Origin: Streptomyces vilmorinianum
GTDB taxonomy: Bacteria > Actinomycetota > Actinomycetes > Streptomycetales > Streptomycetaceae
Direction of reading: 5' to 3'
NCBI RefSeq assembly: GCF_005517195.1
Contig: NZ_CP040244.1
Span: forward strand, 7,396,001 to 7,460,000
DNA: 64,000 nucleotides
Shown: in pieces, positions 9,294-17,939 of the stretch
Layout: each line of letters begins with the position of its first letter
How positions within the stretch are numbered: the stretch's first letter is position 1
The notes under the pieces: generated by a model
The model's database searches: none
Told to the model about the DNA's origin: nothing
What the model saw: the letters and a program-made list of their open reading frames with translations, nothing else
Program-made: the position numbers and the translations under genes

Positions 9294-9895
9294 CGGCGCC
9301 TCCACGTCAGTTCAGTGGAGGAACATGCTGCCACGACAACGGCGCACAGGAGGGGCTCCGGGGTCGCACGCGAAAAGGCGAATGCGCCCCTGGCATGGGA
9401 CAGTTGGCACCGCCGCGACCACCGTCGTCATTCGGCCATTCTCGGCGGCGCCCCGGCGCCTCAGGCGACTCAAACGCCCCGAAGAGTGCGGGTCTCCCGG
9501 CAGTCCGGGAGGCGCTTTCCGCCTCCCGGAGCCGTCCGCCGCCCGCGGGGATTGGGGCGACGGTGTCCCCCAGCCCACCGGTCCACAGCCGGATGGGCCG
9601 ACCCACGCAGCACTCATGGAAGCGCTCCCCCGGCGACCGGGCGAGAGCGCACGAGTGGGCGCACGGCCACACACCCGGAGCACGCGCCCCAAGCCGCCCC
9701 ACGGGCGCCGGGCGGCGCCCGATCCGCCGACGCCGCTACGCCATCTGTCGGCCATCCGTCTGTTCCCACAACAATCCCGCCATACGGAACTCCGCCCCTT
9801 AACGGTCGGGATGCGGCGAACTACGCTGTGTTTACGAATGCCGCACGCCTATGCCCGGCGTCGTGGCGGCCGTCTGGGTGTCGAGGGGTGGCGTC
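9294..9895. promoter_or_regulatory. 602-bp divergent intergenic region upstream of the sporulation-associated gene
   Basis: No convincing coding region is visible here. On the plus strand a good housekeeping-type promoter is TTAACG (9799-9804), a 17-bp spacer and TACGCT (9822-9827), placing transcription start about 60 bp before the sporulation-associated gene. The remainder must also carry the promoter of the divergently transcribed asparagine-synthetase-like gene, for which I could not select one hexamer pair. The length is unusual for this compact region and suggests complex control. Confidence 0.6.
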
Positions 9896-11353
9896 ATGTC
9901 CAGGGAGCAACGCGGGCCGAACGAAAAGCTCGGCACGGTTCTCGCCCTCGCGGGAATCAGCAACGCCGGCCTCGCCCGGCGCGTCAACGACCTCGGCGCG
10001 CAGCGTGGTCTGACACTTCGTTACGACAAGACGTCGGTGGCCCGGTGGGTGTCGAAGGGCATGGTGCCGCAGGGCGCCGCCCCGCACCTGATCGCCGCCG
10101 CGATCGGCCAGAAGCTCGGCCGCCCCGTGCCGCTGCACGAGATCGGCCTCGCGGACGCCGACCCGGCGCCCGAGGTGGGTCTCGCCTTCCCGCGCGACGT
10201 GGGCGAGGCCGTCCGCTCGGCGACCGACCTGTACCGGCTTGATCTCGCCGGGCGACGGGCCGGCGGTGGCGGGATCTGGCAGTCGCTGGCCGGCTCCTTC
10301 GCGGTGAGCGCGTACGCGACCCCCGCCTCCCGCTGGCTGATCACGCCCGCCGACTCCTCCGTGGAGCGCCTGCTGGAACCCGCCGACGGACCAGACGCCG
10401 CCCCGGCGGCCGACGGGCCCGAGACCGGCCCCCACCCGCGCGTGGGGCACAGCGACGTCGCCAAGCTCCGCGAGGCCGCCGAGGACGCGCGCCGCTGGGA
10501 CTCCAAGTACGGGGGCGGCGACTGGCGTTCCTCGATGGTGCCGGAGTGCTTACGTGTCGACGCCGCGCCGCTGCTGCTCGGCTCGTACTCGGACGAGGTC
10601 GGCAGGGCCCTGTTCGGCGCGACCGCGGAGCTGACCCGGCTGGCCGGCTGGATGGCCTTCGACACCGGCCAGCAGGAGGCCGCCCAGCGCTACTACATCC
10701 AGGCGCTGCGCCTGGCCCGCGCCGCCGCCGACGTGCCGCTCGGCGGATACGTCCTCGCCTCCATGTCGCTCCAGGCCACCTACCGGGGCTTCGCCGACGA
10801 GGGCGTGGACCTCGCCCAGGCCGCCCTTGAGCGCAACCGCGGGCTCGCCACCGCCCGCACCATGTCCTTCTTCCGGCTCGTCGAGGCCCGTGCACACGCG
10901 AAGGCCAACGACGGGACGGCCGCGGCGGCCGCGCTCAAGGCCGCCGAGGGCTGGCTGGAGCGCTCGCGCGACGGCGACCCGGACCCGACCTGGCTGGGCT
11001 TCTACTCGTACGACCGGTTCTGCGCGGACGCCGCCGAGTGCTACCGGGACCTGAAGGCCCCGCGCCAGGTGCGCCGCTTCACCGAGCAGGCGCTGTCCCG
11101 GCCCACGGAGGAGTTCGTCCGCTCACACGGGCTGCGGCTCGTGGTGTCGGCGGTCGCCGAGCTGGAGTCGGGCAATCTGGACGCGGCGTGCGCGGCCGGC
11201 ACGCGCGCGGTGGAGGTCGCGGGCCGGATCTCGTCGGCCCGCACCACCGAGTACGTACGGGACCTGCTCCACCGGCTCGAACCGTACGGGGACGAGCCGC
11301 GGGTCATGGAGCTGCGCGAGCGGGCGCGTCCGCTGCTCGTGGCCCCGGCGTGA
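9896..11353 (+). CDS. Sporulation-associated transcriptional regulator (ORF1590/SCO4114-like)
   Basis: A 485-residue protein. The N-terminal 80 residues look like a helix-turn-helix module (GTVLALAGISNAGLARRVND, then TLRYDKTSVARWVSKGMVP). The rest is alpha-helical and TPR-like, typical of Streptomyces regulators with an N-terminal DNA-binding head. From memory it matches the S. griseus ORF1590 family, in which a full-length form with the helix-turn-helix and a shorter form starting internally were described; I cannot see which is made here. The ATG at 9896 follows GAGGGG; an ATG at 9851 in the same frame has no ribosome binding site. A promoter lies about 90 bp upstream. Confidence 0.82.
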   Translation: MSREQRGPNEKLGTVLALAGISNAGLARRVNDLGAQRGLTLRYDKTSVARWVSKGMVPQGAAPHLIAAAIGQKLGRPVPLHEIGLADADPAPEVGLAFPRDVGEAVRSATDLYRLDLAGRRAGGGGIWQSLAGSFAVSAYATPASRWLITPADSSVERLLEPADGPDAAPAADGPETGPHPRVGHSDVAKLREAAEDARRWDSKYGGGDWRSSMVPECLRVDAAPLLLGSYSDEVGRALFGATAELTRLAGWMAFDTGQQEAAQRYYIQALRLARAAADVPLGGYVLASMSLQATYRGFADEGVDLAQAALERNRGLATARTMSFFRLVEARAHAKANDGTAAAAALKAAEGWLERSRDGDPDPTWLGFYSYDRFCADAAECYRDLKAPRQVRRFTEQALSRPTEEFVRSHGLRLVVSAVAELESGNLDAACAAGTRAVEVAGRISSARTTEYVRDLLHRLEPYGDEPRVMELRERARPLLVAPA

Positions 11354-11422
11354 CGCGTGTCCCACCGGGTTTAACGGCTTTGTCAGTGGGCCAGTGCACT
11401 ATCGGGGTGGGAGGTGGTGCAG

Positions 11423-12619
11423 GTGTCCGTGCGGGACGTGGACTGTGACGTGCTCGTGATCGGCGGCGGGATCGTCGGTCTGTCGACGGCGTACGCCCTG
11501 ACACGCGCCGCGCCCGGCACCCGCGTCACGGTCCTGGAGAAGGAGCCAGGCCCGGCCCGCCACCAGACCGGGCGGAACAGCGGGGTGATCCACAGCGGGA
11601 TCTACTACCGCCCGGGGTCCCTGAAGGCACGGTTCGCGGTCGCGGGCGCGGCCGAGATGGTCAAGTTCTGCGCCGAGTACGGCCTCCCGTACGAGGTCAC
11701 GGGCAAGCTCATCGTCGCCACCGGGCGCGACGAGCTGCCCCGGCTCCACGCGCTCGTGCAGCGCGGCCGGGAGAACGGCATCCCGGTGCGGGAGCTGGGG
11801 CCCGCGCAGATCACCGCGTACGAGCCGAGGGTGCGGGGCCTGGCCGCGATCCACGTCGGCACGACCGGGATCTGCGACTACGGGGCGGTGGCGGCGCAGC
11901 TCGCCGAGGCCTCCGGGGCGCGGATCCTGTACGGCTCCGAGGTCACCGCGGTCGACCGGCGGCCGTGGGGTGTCGCCGTCCGCACGGCCGCCGGGACGGT
12001 GGTGCGGGGGCGGGCCCTGGTGAACTGCGCGGGGCTGCACTGCGACCGGGTCGCCCGGCTCGCGGGCGACGACCCGGGCATGCGGATCGTCCCGTTCCGC
12101 GGTGAGTACTACGAGCTGGCGGACCCTTCGCTGGTCCGCGGCCTGGTGTACCCGGTGCCGGACCCGGCCTTCCCCTTCCTGGGGGTCCATCTGACGCGGG
12201 GCGTCGACGGCGGCGTGCATGTCGGACCGAACGCGGTGCCGGCGCTGGCACGGGAGGGATACGGCTGGTCGGTCGTGCGGCCCGGCGAGGTGGCGGGGAC
12301 GCTGGCCTGGCCGGGGTCGTGGCAGATCGCGCGGGAGCACTGGCGGTACGGAGCGGGTGAGCTGCGCCGGTCGCTGTCGAAGCGGGCCTTCACGGAGGCG
12401 GTGCGCAGGCTGCTGCCGGCGGTGGAGGAGAAGGGCCTGCGGCGGGCACCGGCGGGGGTGCGGGCGCAGGCGGTGCTGCGGGACGGGACGCTGGTGGACG
12501 ACTTCCTGATCCGCGAGGCGCCGAGGACGGTGCACGTCCTGAACGCGCCGAGCCCGGCGGCGACGGCATCGCTCCCCATCGGCCGCGAGGTGGCCCGAAG
12601 GGCCCTGGCCCTGTTGTAG
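11423..12619 (+). CDS. lhgO: L-2-hydroxyglutarate oxidase (FAD-dependent)
   Basis: A 398-residue FAD-dependent oxidase of the DAO superfamily. The dinucleotide-binding motif VLVIGGGIVGLSTAYALTR sits near residue 10, followed by the LhgO/L2HGDH signature HQTGRNSGVIHSGIYYRPGS. These enzymes oxidise L-2-hydroxyglutarate to 2-oxoglutarate, a metabolite-repair reaction. The GTG at 11423 lies 8 nt after GGAGG; an in-frame GTG at 11414 overlaps that ribosome binding site and is rejected. The length agrees with the family. It begins 69 bp after the sporulation-associated gene and may have its own promoter. Confidence 0.9.
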   Translation: MSVRDVDCDVLVIGGGIVGLSTAYALTRAAPGTRVTVLEKEPGPARHQTGRNSGVIHSGIYYRPGSLKARFAVAGAAEMVKFCAEYGLPYEVTGKLIVATGRDELPRLHALVQRGRENGIPVRELGPAQITAYEPRVRGLAAIHVGTTGICDYGAVAAQLAEASGARILYGSEVTAVDRRPWGVAVRTAAGTVVRGRALVNCAGLHCDRVARLAGDDPGMRIVPFRGEYYELADPSLVRGLVYPVPDPAFPFLGVHLTRGVDGGVHVGPNAVPALAREGYGWSVVRPGEVAGTLAWPGSWQIAREHWRYGAGELRRSLSKRAFTEAVRRLLPAVEEKGLRRAPAGVRAQAVLRDGTLVDDFLIREAPRTVHVLNAPSPAATASLPIGREVARRALALL

Positions 12620-12708
12620 CCCCCACCCCCGCAACTCTGCCCGGGGGGCTGGCGGGGGCTTGCTGCCCCGGGGCTGCGCCCCGGGCCCCGCCGGGCGTCG
12701 GGGGCCTT

Positions 12709-12733
12709 CCCCCTGCGGGCCCCGCAGGGGCTC
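12709..12733 (+). terminator. GC-rich hairpin after lhgO
   Basis: CCCCTGCGG and CCGCAGGGG form a stem around a short loop, within a 90-bp stretch of several overlapping G/C inverted repeats between lhgO and trmB. No T-tract follows, as is usual in Streptomyces. Confidence 0.5.
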
Positions 12734-12745
12734 GGGGGGACGCCG

Positions 12746-12751
12746 TAGAAT
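12746..12751 (+). promoter_or_regulatory. Candidate -10 element of trmB
   Basis: TAGAAT lies 9 bases before the GTG start of trmB, which would give a nearly leaderless transcript. No good -35 hexamer is visible upstream. Confidence 0.45.
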
Positions 12752-12760
12752 CGGGGCATT

Positions 12761-13531
12761 GTGTCTGAGTCTCGAGAAACCGCCACGCAGCCCGCCCGGC
12801 GCGGAAGCCGGATGTTCGCCGCCGGGGAAGGGCCCCTGCCCGATCCCGCCGGGTCGCACCACGAGCGGCGGATCCGCAGTTTCCAGCCGCGTCGCAGCCG
12901 CGTCACCGCCGGTCAGGCCGAGGCCATGCTCAAGCGGTGGCCCGACTGGGGCCTGGACATCGACGGCAAGCGGATCCTCGATCTGAACGAGATGTTCGGC
13001 GGTCTGCCCGTCGTCCTGGAGATCGGCTTCGGCATGGGCGAGGCCACGGCCCAGATGGCCGCCGCCGACGCCGGCACCGGCATCCTAGCCGTCGACGTAC
13101 ACACCCCCGGCCAGGGCAATCTCCTCGGTCTCGCCGACCGGAACGGCCTCGAGAACGTCCGGGTCGCCAACGGCGACGCGATCATCCTGCTCCGCGAGAT
13201 GCTCGCCTCCGACGCCCTCGACGGCTGCCGCGTCTACTTCCCGGACCCCTGGCCCAAGAAGCGCCACCACAAGCGGCGCCTCATCCAGCCCGAGTTCCTC
13301 ACCCTCCTCGCGACCCGGATGAAGCCCGGTGCCGTCCTGCACTGCGCCACGGACTGGGAGGAGTACGCCGAGCAGATGCTCGAGGTGCTCTCCGCGCACC
13401 CCGACTTCGAGAACACCCAGGCCGACGGCGGCTACGCGCCCCGCCCGGCCTTCCGCCCCCTCACCCGCTTCGAGGGGCAGGGTCTCGACAAGGGCCACCT
13501 CGTGCACGACCTGCTTTTCCACAGGAAGTAG
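12761..13531 (+). CDS. trmB: tRNA (guanine-N7-)-methyltransferase
   Basis: A 256-residue SAM-dependent methyltransferase that modifies G46 in the tRNA variable loop. The SAM-binding motif VLEIGFGMGEATAQMA lies near residue 85. The family-defining YFPDPWPKKRHHKRRL lies near 161-176, followed by LHCATDWEEYAEQML. The N-terminal 40 residues are a basic extension. The GTG at 12761 is taken as the start because the TAGAAT box is immediately upstream and no earlier start is supported. The PrsW-like gene follows 44 bp downstream in the same direction. Confidence 0.93.
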   Translation: MSESRETATQPARRGSRMFAAGEGPLPDPAGSHHERRIRSFQPRRSRVTAGQAEAMLKRWPDWGLDIDGKRILDLNEMFGGLPVVLEIGFGMGEATAQMAAADAGTGILAVDVHTPGQGNLLGLADRNGLENVRVANGDAIILLREMLASDALDGCRVYFPDPWPKKRHHKRRLIQPEFLTLLATRMKPGAVLHCATDWEEYAEQMLEVLSAHPDFENTQADGGYAPRPAFRPLTRFEGQGLDKGHLVHDLLFHRK

Positions 13532-13575
13532 AACTCCCTCGCGGGGTGTCAGTCCTCCTCGTTAGGGTCGCTGAC

Positions 13576-14889
13576 GTGTCGAACGTGTCGAACGACGTCC
13601 CCGTCCCGGCCCGGGACACCGAGGAGCCGGCCTTCGCGGGCGTCCCGGACCGCGCCCATTGGCGCTACCGGCCTCGTCGCGCCTTCTGGCGCAGCAAGGT
13701 GGTCCGGGCCGTCGCCGTGATCACGCTGCTCGCGCTCTGCGCGCTGGTGATCCTCGCGCTGGTACGGGAGCAGACCGGCACCGAGGGCTTCCTCGTCGGA
13801 CTGGGCCTTGCCGTCCTGCCCGTCCCGCTGCTGATGGCCGCGTTCCGCTGGCTCGACCGCGTCGAGCCGGGCCCCTGGCGGAATCTGATCTTCGCCTTCG
13901 CCTGGGGCGCCTTCGCCGCCGCGCTCGTCGCGATCCTCGCCAACTCCTTCGCGGTCCGCTGGATCGCGACCGCCACCGCCGACCCGGCTTCCGCCGACAC
14001 CCTCGGCGCCACCGTCGTCGCGCCCGTCGTCGAGGAGAGCGCGAAGGCGGCGGCGGTTCTCCTGCTCTTCCTCTTCCGCAGACGGGACTTCACCGGCCTG
14101 GTCGACGGAGTCGTCGTCGCCGGTTTCACCGCCACCGGCTTCGCCTTCACCGAGAACATCCTCTACCTCGGCAACGCCTTCGGCGAGGACCAGGAGTTCG
14201 GCTCGTCCGGTCTCGGCTCCGTGACCGCCGGCACCTTCTTCGTACGCATCGTGATGTCGCCGTTCGCGCATCCGCTCTTCACCGTGCTCACCGGCCTCGG
14301 CTTCGGCTTCGCCGCGCTCGCCGCCCGCCGCGCGCGGGTCCGGCGGATCCTGTTCCCCGTGGCCGGACTCGTCCTCGCCATGGGCATGCACGCCCTGTGG
14401 AACGGCTCGACGACCTTCGGCCCGCTCGGCTTCATCGCCGTGTACGGGCTGTTCATGGTGCCCGCCTTCGGCCTGCTGACCTGGCTGGCGATATGGAGCC
14501 GGCAGCGGGAACTGCGCACGATATCCGGGCAGCTCCCGGCGTACGCGGCGGCCGGCTGGCTCTCGCCCGCCGAACCGCTCGCGCTCTCCTCGATGCGGGC
14601 CCGCTCGATGGCCCGCGACTTCGCCGCCCGCACGTACGGGCGGCCGGCCGCCGCGACGGTCGGGGAGTACGAGGCGTTCGCGACGACCCTGGCCTTTCTG
14701 CGCCACCGCGCCCAGCGCGGCGCGGCCGGCCCGGACTTCACCGCGCGCGAGCAGGAGCTGCTCCACCATCTCTGGCAGCGCAAGGCGGTCGCCTCGCCCG
14801 CGCTGACGTACGCGGCGCGGGCGACCGGCCGGGTGTGGGCGCCGCCGCAGTATCTGGACTACGGCGGCTACAACCCGTACCGCAGCTAG
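13576..14889 (+). CDS. PrsW-family intramembrane metalloprotease
   Basis: A 437-residue polytopic membrane protein. After a 30-residue cytoplasmic lead come about eight hydrophobic segments. The PrsW motifs are present: VAPVVEESAKAAAVLLL (EExxK), GFAFTENILYLGNAF (second glutamate) and VLAMGMHALWNGS (histidine). Bacillus PrsW cleaves an anti-sigma factor at site 1; a similar role for an anti-sigma substrate here is inference. A soluble C-terminal tail of about 130 residues contains many alanines and ends NPYRS. The GTG at 13576 follows AGGG at 8 nt; a GTG at 13585 is an alternative. Neighbour trmB is functionally unrelated. Confidence 0.88.
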   Translation: MSNVSNDVPVPARDTEEPAFAGVPDRAHWRYRPRRAFWRSKVVRAVAVITLLALCALVILALVREQTGTEGFLVGLGLAVLPVPLLMAAFRWLDRVEPGPWRNLIFAFAWGAFAAALVAILANSFAVRWIATATADPASADTLGATVVAPVVEESAKAAAVLLLFLFRRRDFTGLVDGVVVAGFTATGFAFTENILYLGNAFGEDQEFGSSGLGSVTAGTFFVRIVMSPFAHPLFTVLTGLGFGFAALAARRARVRRILFPVAGLVLAMGMHALWNGSTTFGPLGFIAVYGLFMVPAFGLLTWLAIWSRQRELRTISGQLPAYAAAGWLSPAEPLALSSMRARSMARDFAARTYGRPAAATVGEYEAFATTLAFLRHRAQRGAAGPDFTAREQELLHHLWQRKAVASPALTYAARATGRVWAPPQYLDYGGYNPYRS

Positions 14890-15118
14890 CCGCCGCTAGC
14901 CGCCGCTGGACATGCGGCCGCGGTGAGCAGGCCGGTCCGGCAGCCCTGGCGTCGGGGGGGGTGTCGACAGGACTGCCGGAGTCAGGGGTGTGCGCCATGG
15001 ATCGACTGCGGTCCGGGCCGGGCAGGCCCTGCGGCCATGCCAAGTCGGCCACGCCAAGCCGGGCCACTGCGGGCCACGGCGGGCCAAGCCGGGCCAAGCC
15101 GGCCCACAGCGGGGGAAC

Positions 15119-16219
15119 TCAGACCGACAGGCCCTTGCCGGCCAGCCAGGCCGCCGGGTCGATGCCGTCGCCGCCCGGGGTGTGGACCTCCAGGTGCAGG
15201 TGCGGGCCGGTCACGTTGCCGGTCGCGCCGACGCGGCCGATCGTGTCGCCGGTGCCCACCGTCTGGCCCACGCTCGCCGTCATCGAGGACAGGTGCGCGT
15301 ACCAGACCTCCGTACCGTCCTCCAGCTCCAGGACGATCCGGTAGCCGTAGGAGCCGGACCAGCCCGCCGACGTGATCGTGCCGCCGTGCACCGCCTTGAC
15401 CGGGGTGCCGGTGGGCGCCGCGAAGTCGAGGCCGGTGTGGTAGCCGGAGGACCACATGGAGCCGGACTGGCCGTACGTCGAGGTGAGGGTGTACGAGGAG
15501 GTGGGCAGCGCGTAGCTCGCGGCGAGCTTGGCCAGGCGCTCGGCCTCGGCCTTCGCCGCGGCCTCCTCCTCGGCCTTCCGCTTCGCCTCGGCCGCCGCCT
15601 GCTCGGCCGCTTCCGCCTGGGCCGCAGCCTCGGCCGCGGCCTTCTCGGCGGCCGCCTTCTCCGCCGCGGCCTTCTCGGCGGCGTCGGCGGAGGCCTGCTG
15701 CTGCTCGGCCTGCTGGAGAATGCGGGCGCGCAGCGCCTCGCCGGCGTCGGCGGTGGCCGCCGACGCGGAGTCGCCGTCGGACTTCCCGGCCGCGTCGGCC
15801 GGAAGCGTGAGCGAGGCGGTGAGCGGCTGCAGGTTGTTGGTCCCGGAGCCCGTGCCGTTCGCGTCCTCGTCCTCGCCCGAGATGAGCTCGCCGACGCCCG
15901 GCAGTTCGGAGGCGTCCGGAAGGTTGAGGTCGGGGAGGGAGATCGAGACCGGGGGCTTGTCCTTGGCGGTGGCCATGCCTCCCGCGCCGACGGCCGCGAT
16001 GACACCGACACCGAGGACGGTGGAGGAGCGGGCGAAGCCCGAGCGCTGCTTCACGACCCGGTGGCGGCCACCGGAACGGGCCTGCTGGCGAAGGGAGTCC
16101 TCGGTGGGGTTCCACTCACCCCACGCCGTCGCGTCGTCATCCGTCCCGGCGGCGCCCGAAGCACCGAACGCGTTGAACCCGTCGAAAGTACCTTCGGCGG
16201 CAGGGGTGTTGGACGCCAC
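15119..16219 (-). CDS. M23-family peptidoglycan endopeptidase
   Basis: A 366-residue cell-wall hydrolase. An N-terminal cytoplasmic segment of about 65 residues precedes one hydrophobic stretch (SSTVLGVGVIAAVGAGGMA), consistent with secretion or membrane anchoring. A long Ala/Glu/Lys coiled-coil-like region follows (about 185-250). The C-terminal M23 domain has the zinc ligands in YHTGLDFAAPTGTPV and GPHLHLEVHTPGG. The GTG start at 16219 follows AAAGGAG. The 5' leader carries a c-di-AMP riboswitch, so expression is expected to fall when c-di-AMP is high, linking cell-wall remodelling to this second messenger. Confidence 0.93.
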   Translation of the reverse strand: MASNTPAAEGTFDGFNAFGASGAAGTDDDATAWGEWNPTEDSLRQQARSGGRHRVVKQRSGFARSSTVLGVGVIAAVGAGGMATAKDKPPVSISLPDLNLPDASELPGVGELISGEDEDANGTGSGTNNLQPLTASLTLPADAAGKSDGDSASAATADAGEALRARILQQAEQQQASADAAEKAAAEKAAAEKAAAEAAAQAEAAEQAAAEAKRKAEEEAAAKAEAERLAKLAASYALPTSSYTLTSTYGQSGSMWSSGYHTGLDFAAPTGTPVKAVHGGTITSAGWSGSYGYRIVLELEDGTEVWYAHLSSMTASVGQTVGTGDTIGRVGATGNVTGPHLHLEVHTPGGDGIDPAAWLAGKGLSV

Positions 16220-16237
16220 GGAGGCGTACTCCTTTCC

Positions 16238-16385
16238 TTCCTTCTCGCCTACCGGGTTAGCTGACGGGTTCGGAGCAGGAAGGTCTCCTACGGGCGCTGT
16301 CGCACAGGTGCGAAAGTGCCCGATTCACCCCAAGTAGTGGTTCCCCGGTTCCTTTTCAGGATTCGGCGCGTGCGCACGGTGCCGT
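16238..16385 (-). promoter_or_regulatory. c-di-AMP riboswitch (ydaO/yuaA class) in the M23 peptidase leader
   Basis: Reading the minus strand, conserved ydaO-class blocks occur in order: CGCCGAATCCTG, AGGAACCGGGGAACCA, TTGGGGTGAATCG, GTAGGAGACCTTCC, CGAACCCGTCAGCTAACC and GGTAGGCG. The last block is about 20 nt from the peptidase GTG start. In Streptomyces this element is known upstream of several cell-wall hydrolase and rpf genes, where c-di-AMP binding reduces expression. Boundaries are estimated from the conserved blocks; covariance scoring was not possible. Confidence 0.92.
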
Positions 16386-16598
16386 CTCTTGCGACGGCTG
16401 GGACGACCGCGCTGCGTTATCGAACGTTAATAGACACGAGGGCCCGATTCCAAGCTGTTCCCGTTGATCATTCGCAAAATTGCGCCACTACAGCCCGATT
16501 TGATCCCGCTTCAGTACAGACCTTTCCATCCCTCCAGAACTGACGGCGGATCAATTGTTATCGGAGCGGTATACCTCCACTACAGATGGTGACGATGG
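16386..16598 (-). promoter_or_regulatory. Promoter-bearing gap upstream of the c-di-AMP riboswitch
   Basis: No gene is visible. The stretch is less GC-rich than its surroundings (for example TCTATTAACG and TTCGATAACG on the minus strand at about 16407-16430), which probably marks the promoter for the riboswitch transcript. I could not choose a unique -35/-10 pair. Confidence 0.4.
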
Positions 16599-17804
16599 CT
16601 ACGGCACCACGGGCATCGTCCGGCGCCGCGGCGGCTGCCCCGCCGCCGGCCGGCTCACCGCGAGCAGCGCCATGTCGTCCGTCGAACCCCCGCCCGTGTA
16701 CCGGCGGACGTCGTCGACGAGCGCGTCGAGGAGCTCCTCGGGCCCGGGGAAGATCCGCCCCGAGAGCCGCTCGCCGGGATCGTAGAAGGTGCCCTCGGCG
16801 TCGCGCGCCTCGGAGAGCCCGTCGGTGTAGAGGAGCAGCGTGGCGCCCGGCGGGTACGGCGTCTCGTCGGCCCGGTCCGGCCACGCGGCCAGCTCGCCCA
16901 TGCCGAGCGGCAGCGCCGGCTCGCTCGGCTCCAGGAGCTCCAGGCCCCCGTCCGCGTACAGCAGCAGCGGCTCGGGGTGGCCGCGGTTGACCACCCGTAC
17001 GAGCCCGTCGCCGCGCGGGATCTCGGCCAGGACGGCGGTGGTGAACCCCTCGAAGGCGTCCAGGCCGTCGCGGCGGGTCCCCTCCCGGGCGAGCGCCCGC
17101 TCCAGCCGCTGCGCGACGGCCTCCAGCGTCGACTCCTGCTCGGCCGCCTCCCGGAACGCGCCGAGGACGACGGCGGCGGCCTCGACCGCGTCGAGCCCCT
17201 TGCCCCGGACGTCGCCGACCACGAGCCGTACCCCGTACGGCGTGTCCTGGACGGCGAACAGGTCGCCGCCGATGAACGCGTCCGCCTGCGCGGCCTCGTA
17301 GCGGGCCGCGACCTGCAGCCCGCCGATCCGCTCGGCGGGCGTGGGCAGGACCGCCTTCTGGGCGGCCTCCGCGATCACCCGGGCCGAGGCGAGCCGCTCG
17401 CCGCTGCGCTGGACGACCCGGTTGATGAGGAGGGCGAGGGCGGAGACGGTGACGACGGTGAGCGTCTCGGTGAGGGCCGGGACCTCGGTGACGGTGTCGT
17501 TGTAGATGTGCAGCCCGACACCGGCGAGGACGGCGGCGATGCCCGTCAGCAGGGTCGTCAGCGTCGAGAAGAACGGGGCGGCGATGAGCGGCGCGGCGGA
17601 GAAGAGCGGGGCCGCCGTGTAGGTGGGCGGGGTGGAGAGGTCGAAGACGACACCGCCGGCGATGACGAGCGGGGGCAGGGCACGGATGAACCGGCGGGCC
17701 CGCTCGGCGCGCGGGCCCGGCCGCCCGTTCCCGTTCCCATTCCCGCTTCCGGTCCCGTTCCCCTTGTCGCCGCCCGCCGCTCGCCGCCCCTGCCCCTGCC
17801 CCAC
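16599..17804 (-). CDS. Membrane PP2C-type (SpoIIE-like) serine phosphatase
   Basis: A 401-residue protein. A Gly/Asn-rich N-terminal lead is followed by several transmembrane helices (about residues 40-130: ALPPLVIAGGVVFDLS, LTTLLTGIAAVLAGV). The cytoplasmic SpoIIE/PP2C domain has IGGDLFAVQDTPYGVRLVVG, VGDVRGKGLDAV, FTTAVLAEI and the terminal GGGSTDDMALLAV metal-binding motif. Streptomyces use many such phosphatases against anti-sigma-factor antagonists. The GTG at 17804 is chosen because AGGAGA lies 6 nt upstream; a GTG at 17831 is in frame. No PAS or GAF domain is evident. Confidence 0.88.
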   Translation of the reverse strand: MGQGQGRRAAGGDKGNGTGSGNGNGNGRPGPRAERARRFIRALPPLVIAGGVVFDLSTPPTYTAAPLFSAAPLIAAPFFSTLTTLLTGIAAVLAGVGLHIYNDTVTEVPALTETLTVVTVSALALLINRVVQRSGERLASARVIAEAAQKAVLPTPAERIGGLQVAARYEAAQADAFIGGDLFAVQDTPYGVRLVVGDVRGKGLDAVEAAAVVLGAFREAAEQESTLEAVAQRLERALAREGTRRDGLDAFEGFTTAVLAEIPRGDGLVRVVNRGHPEPLLLYADGGLELLEPSEPALPLGMGELAAWPDRADETPYPPGATLLLYTDGLSEARDAEGTFYDPGERLSGRIFPGPEELLDALVDDVRRYTGGGSTDDMALLAVSRPAAGQPPRRRTMPVVP

Positions 17805-17939
17805 GAGTGCTCTCCTGCCCGGTCCGTACACGGCGACGGACCGTACCGCGCCCTCCCCAGGGTGAAGGGAGCCGCGCCGCGAGGCGACCTTCGCTCGGCC
17901 GAGTGGGTGACGCGCGCGGTGGGCCGCCCCGCGCGCCCC

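Noticed and set aside
3471..10013. A 2180-residue plus-strand open frame
   Set aside because: It lies antisense to the SARP-like, Uma2 and asparagine-synthetase-like genes. The translation is low complexity and has no domain; it is a GC-bias shadow.
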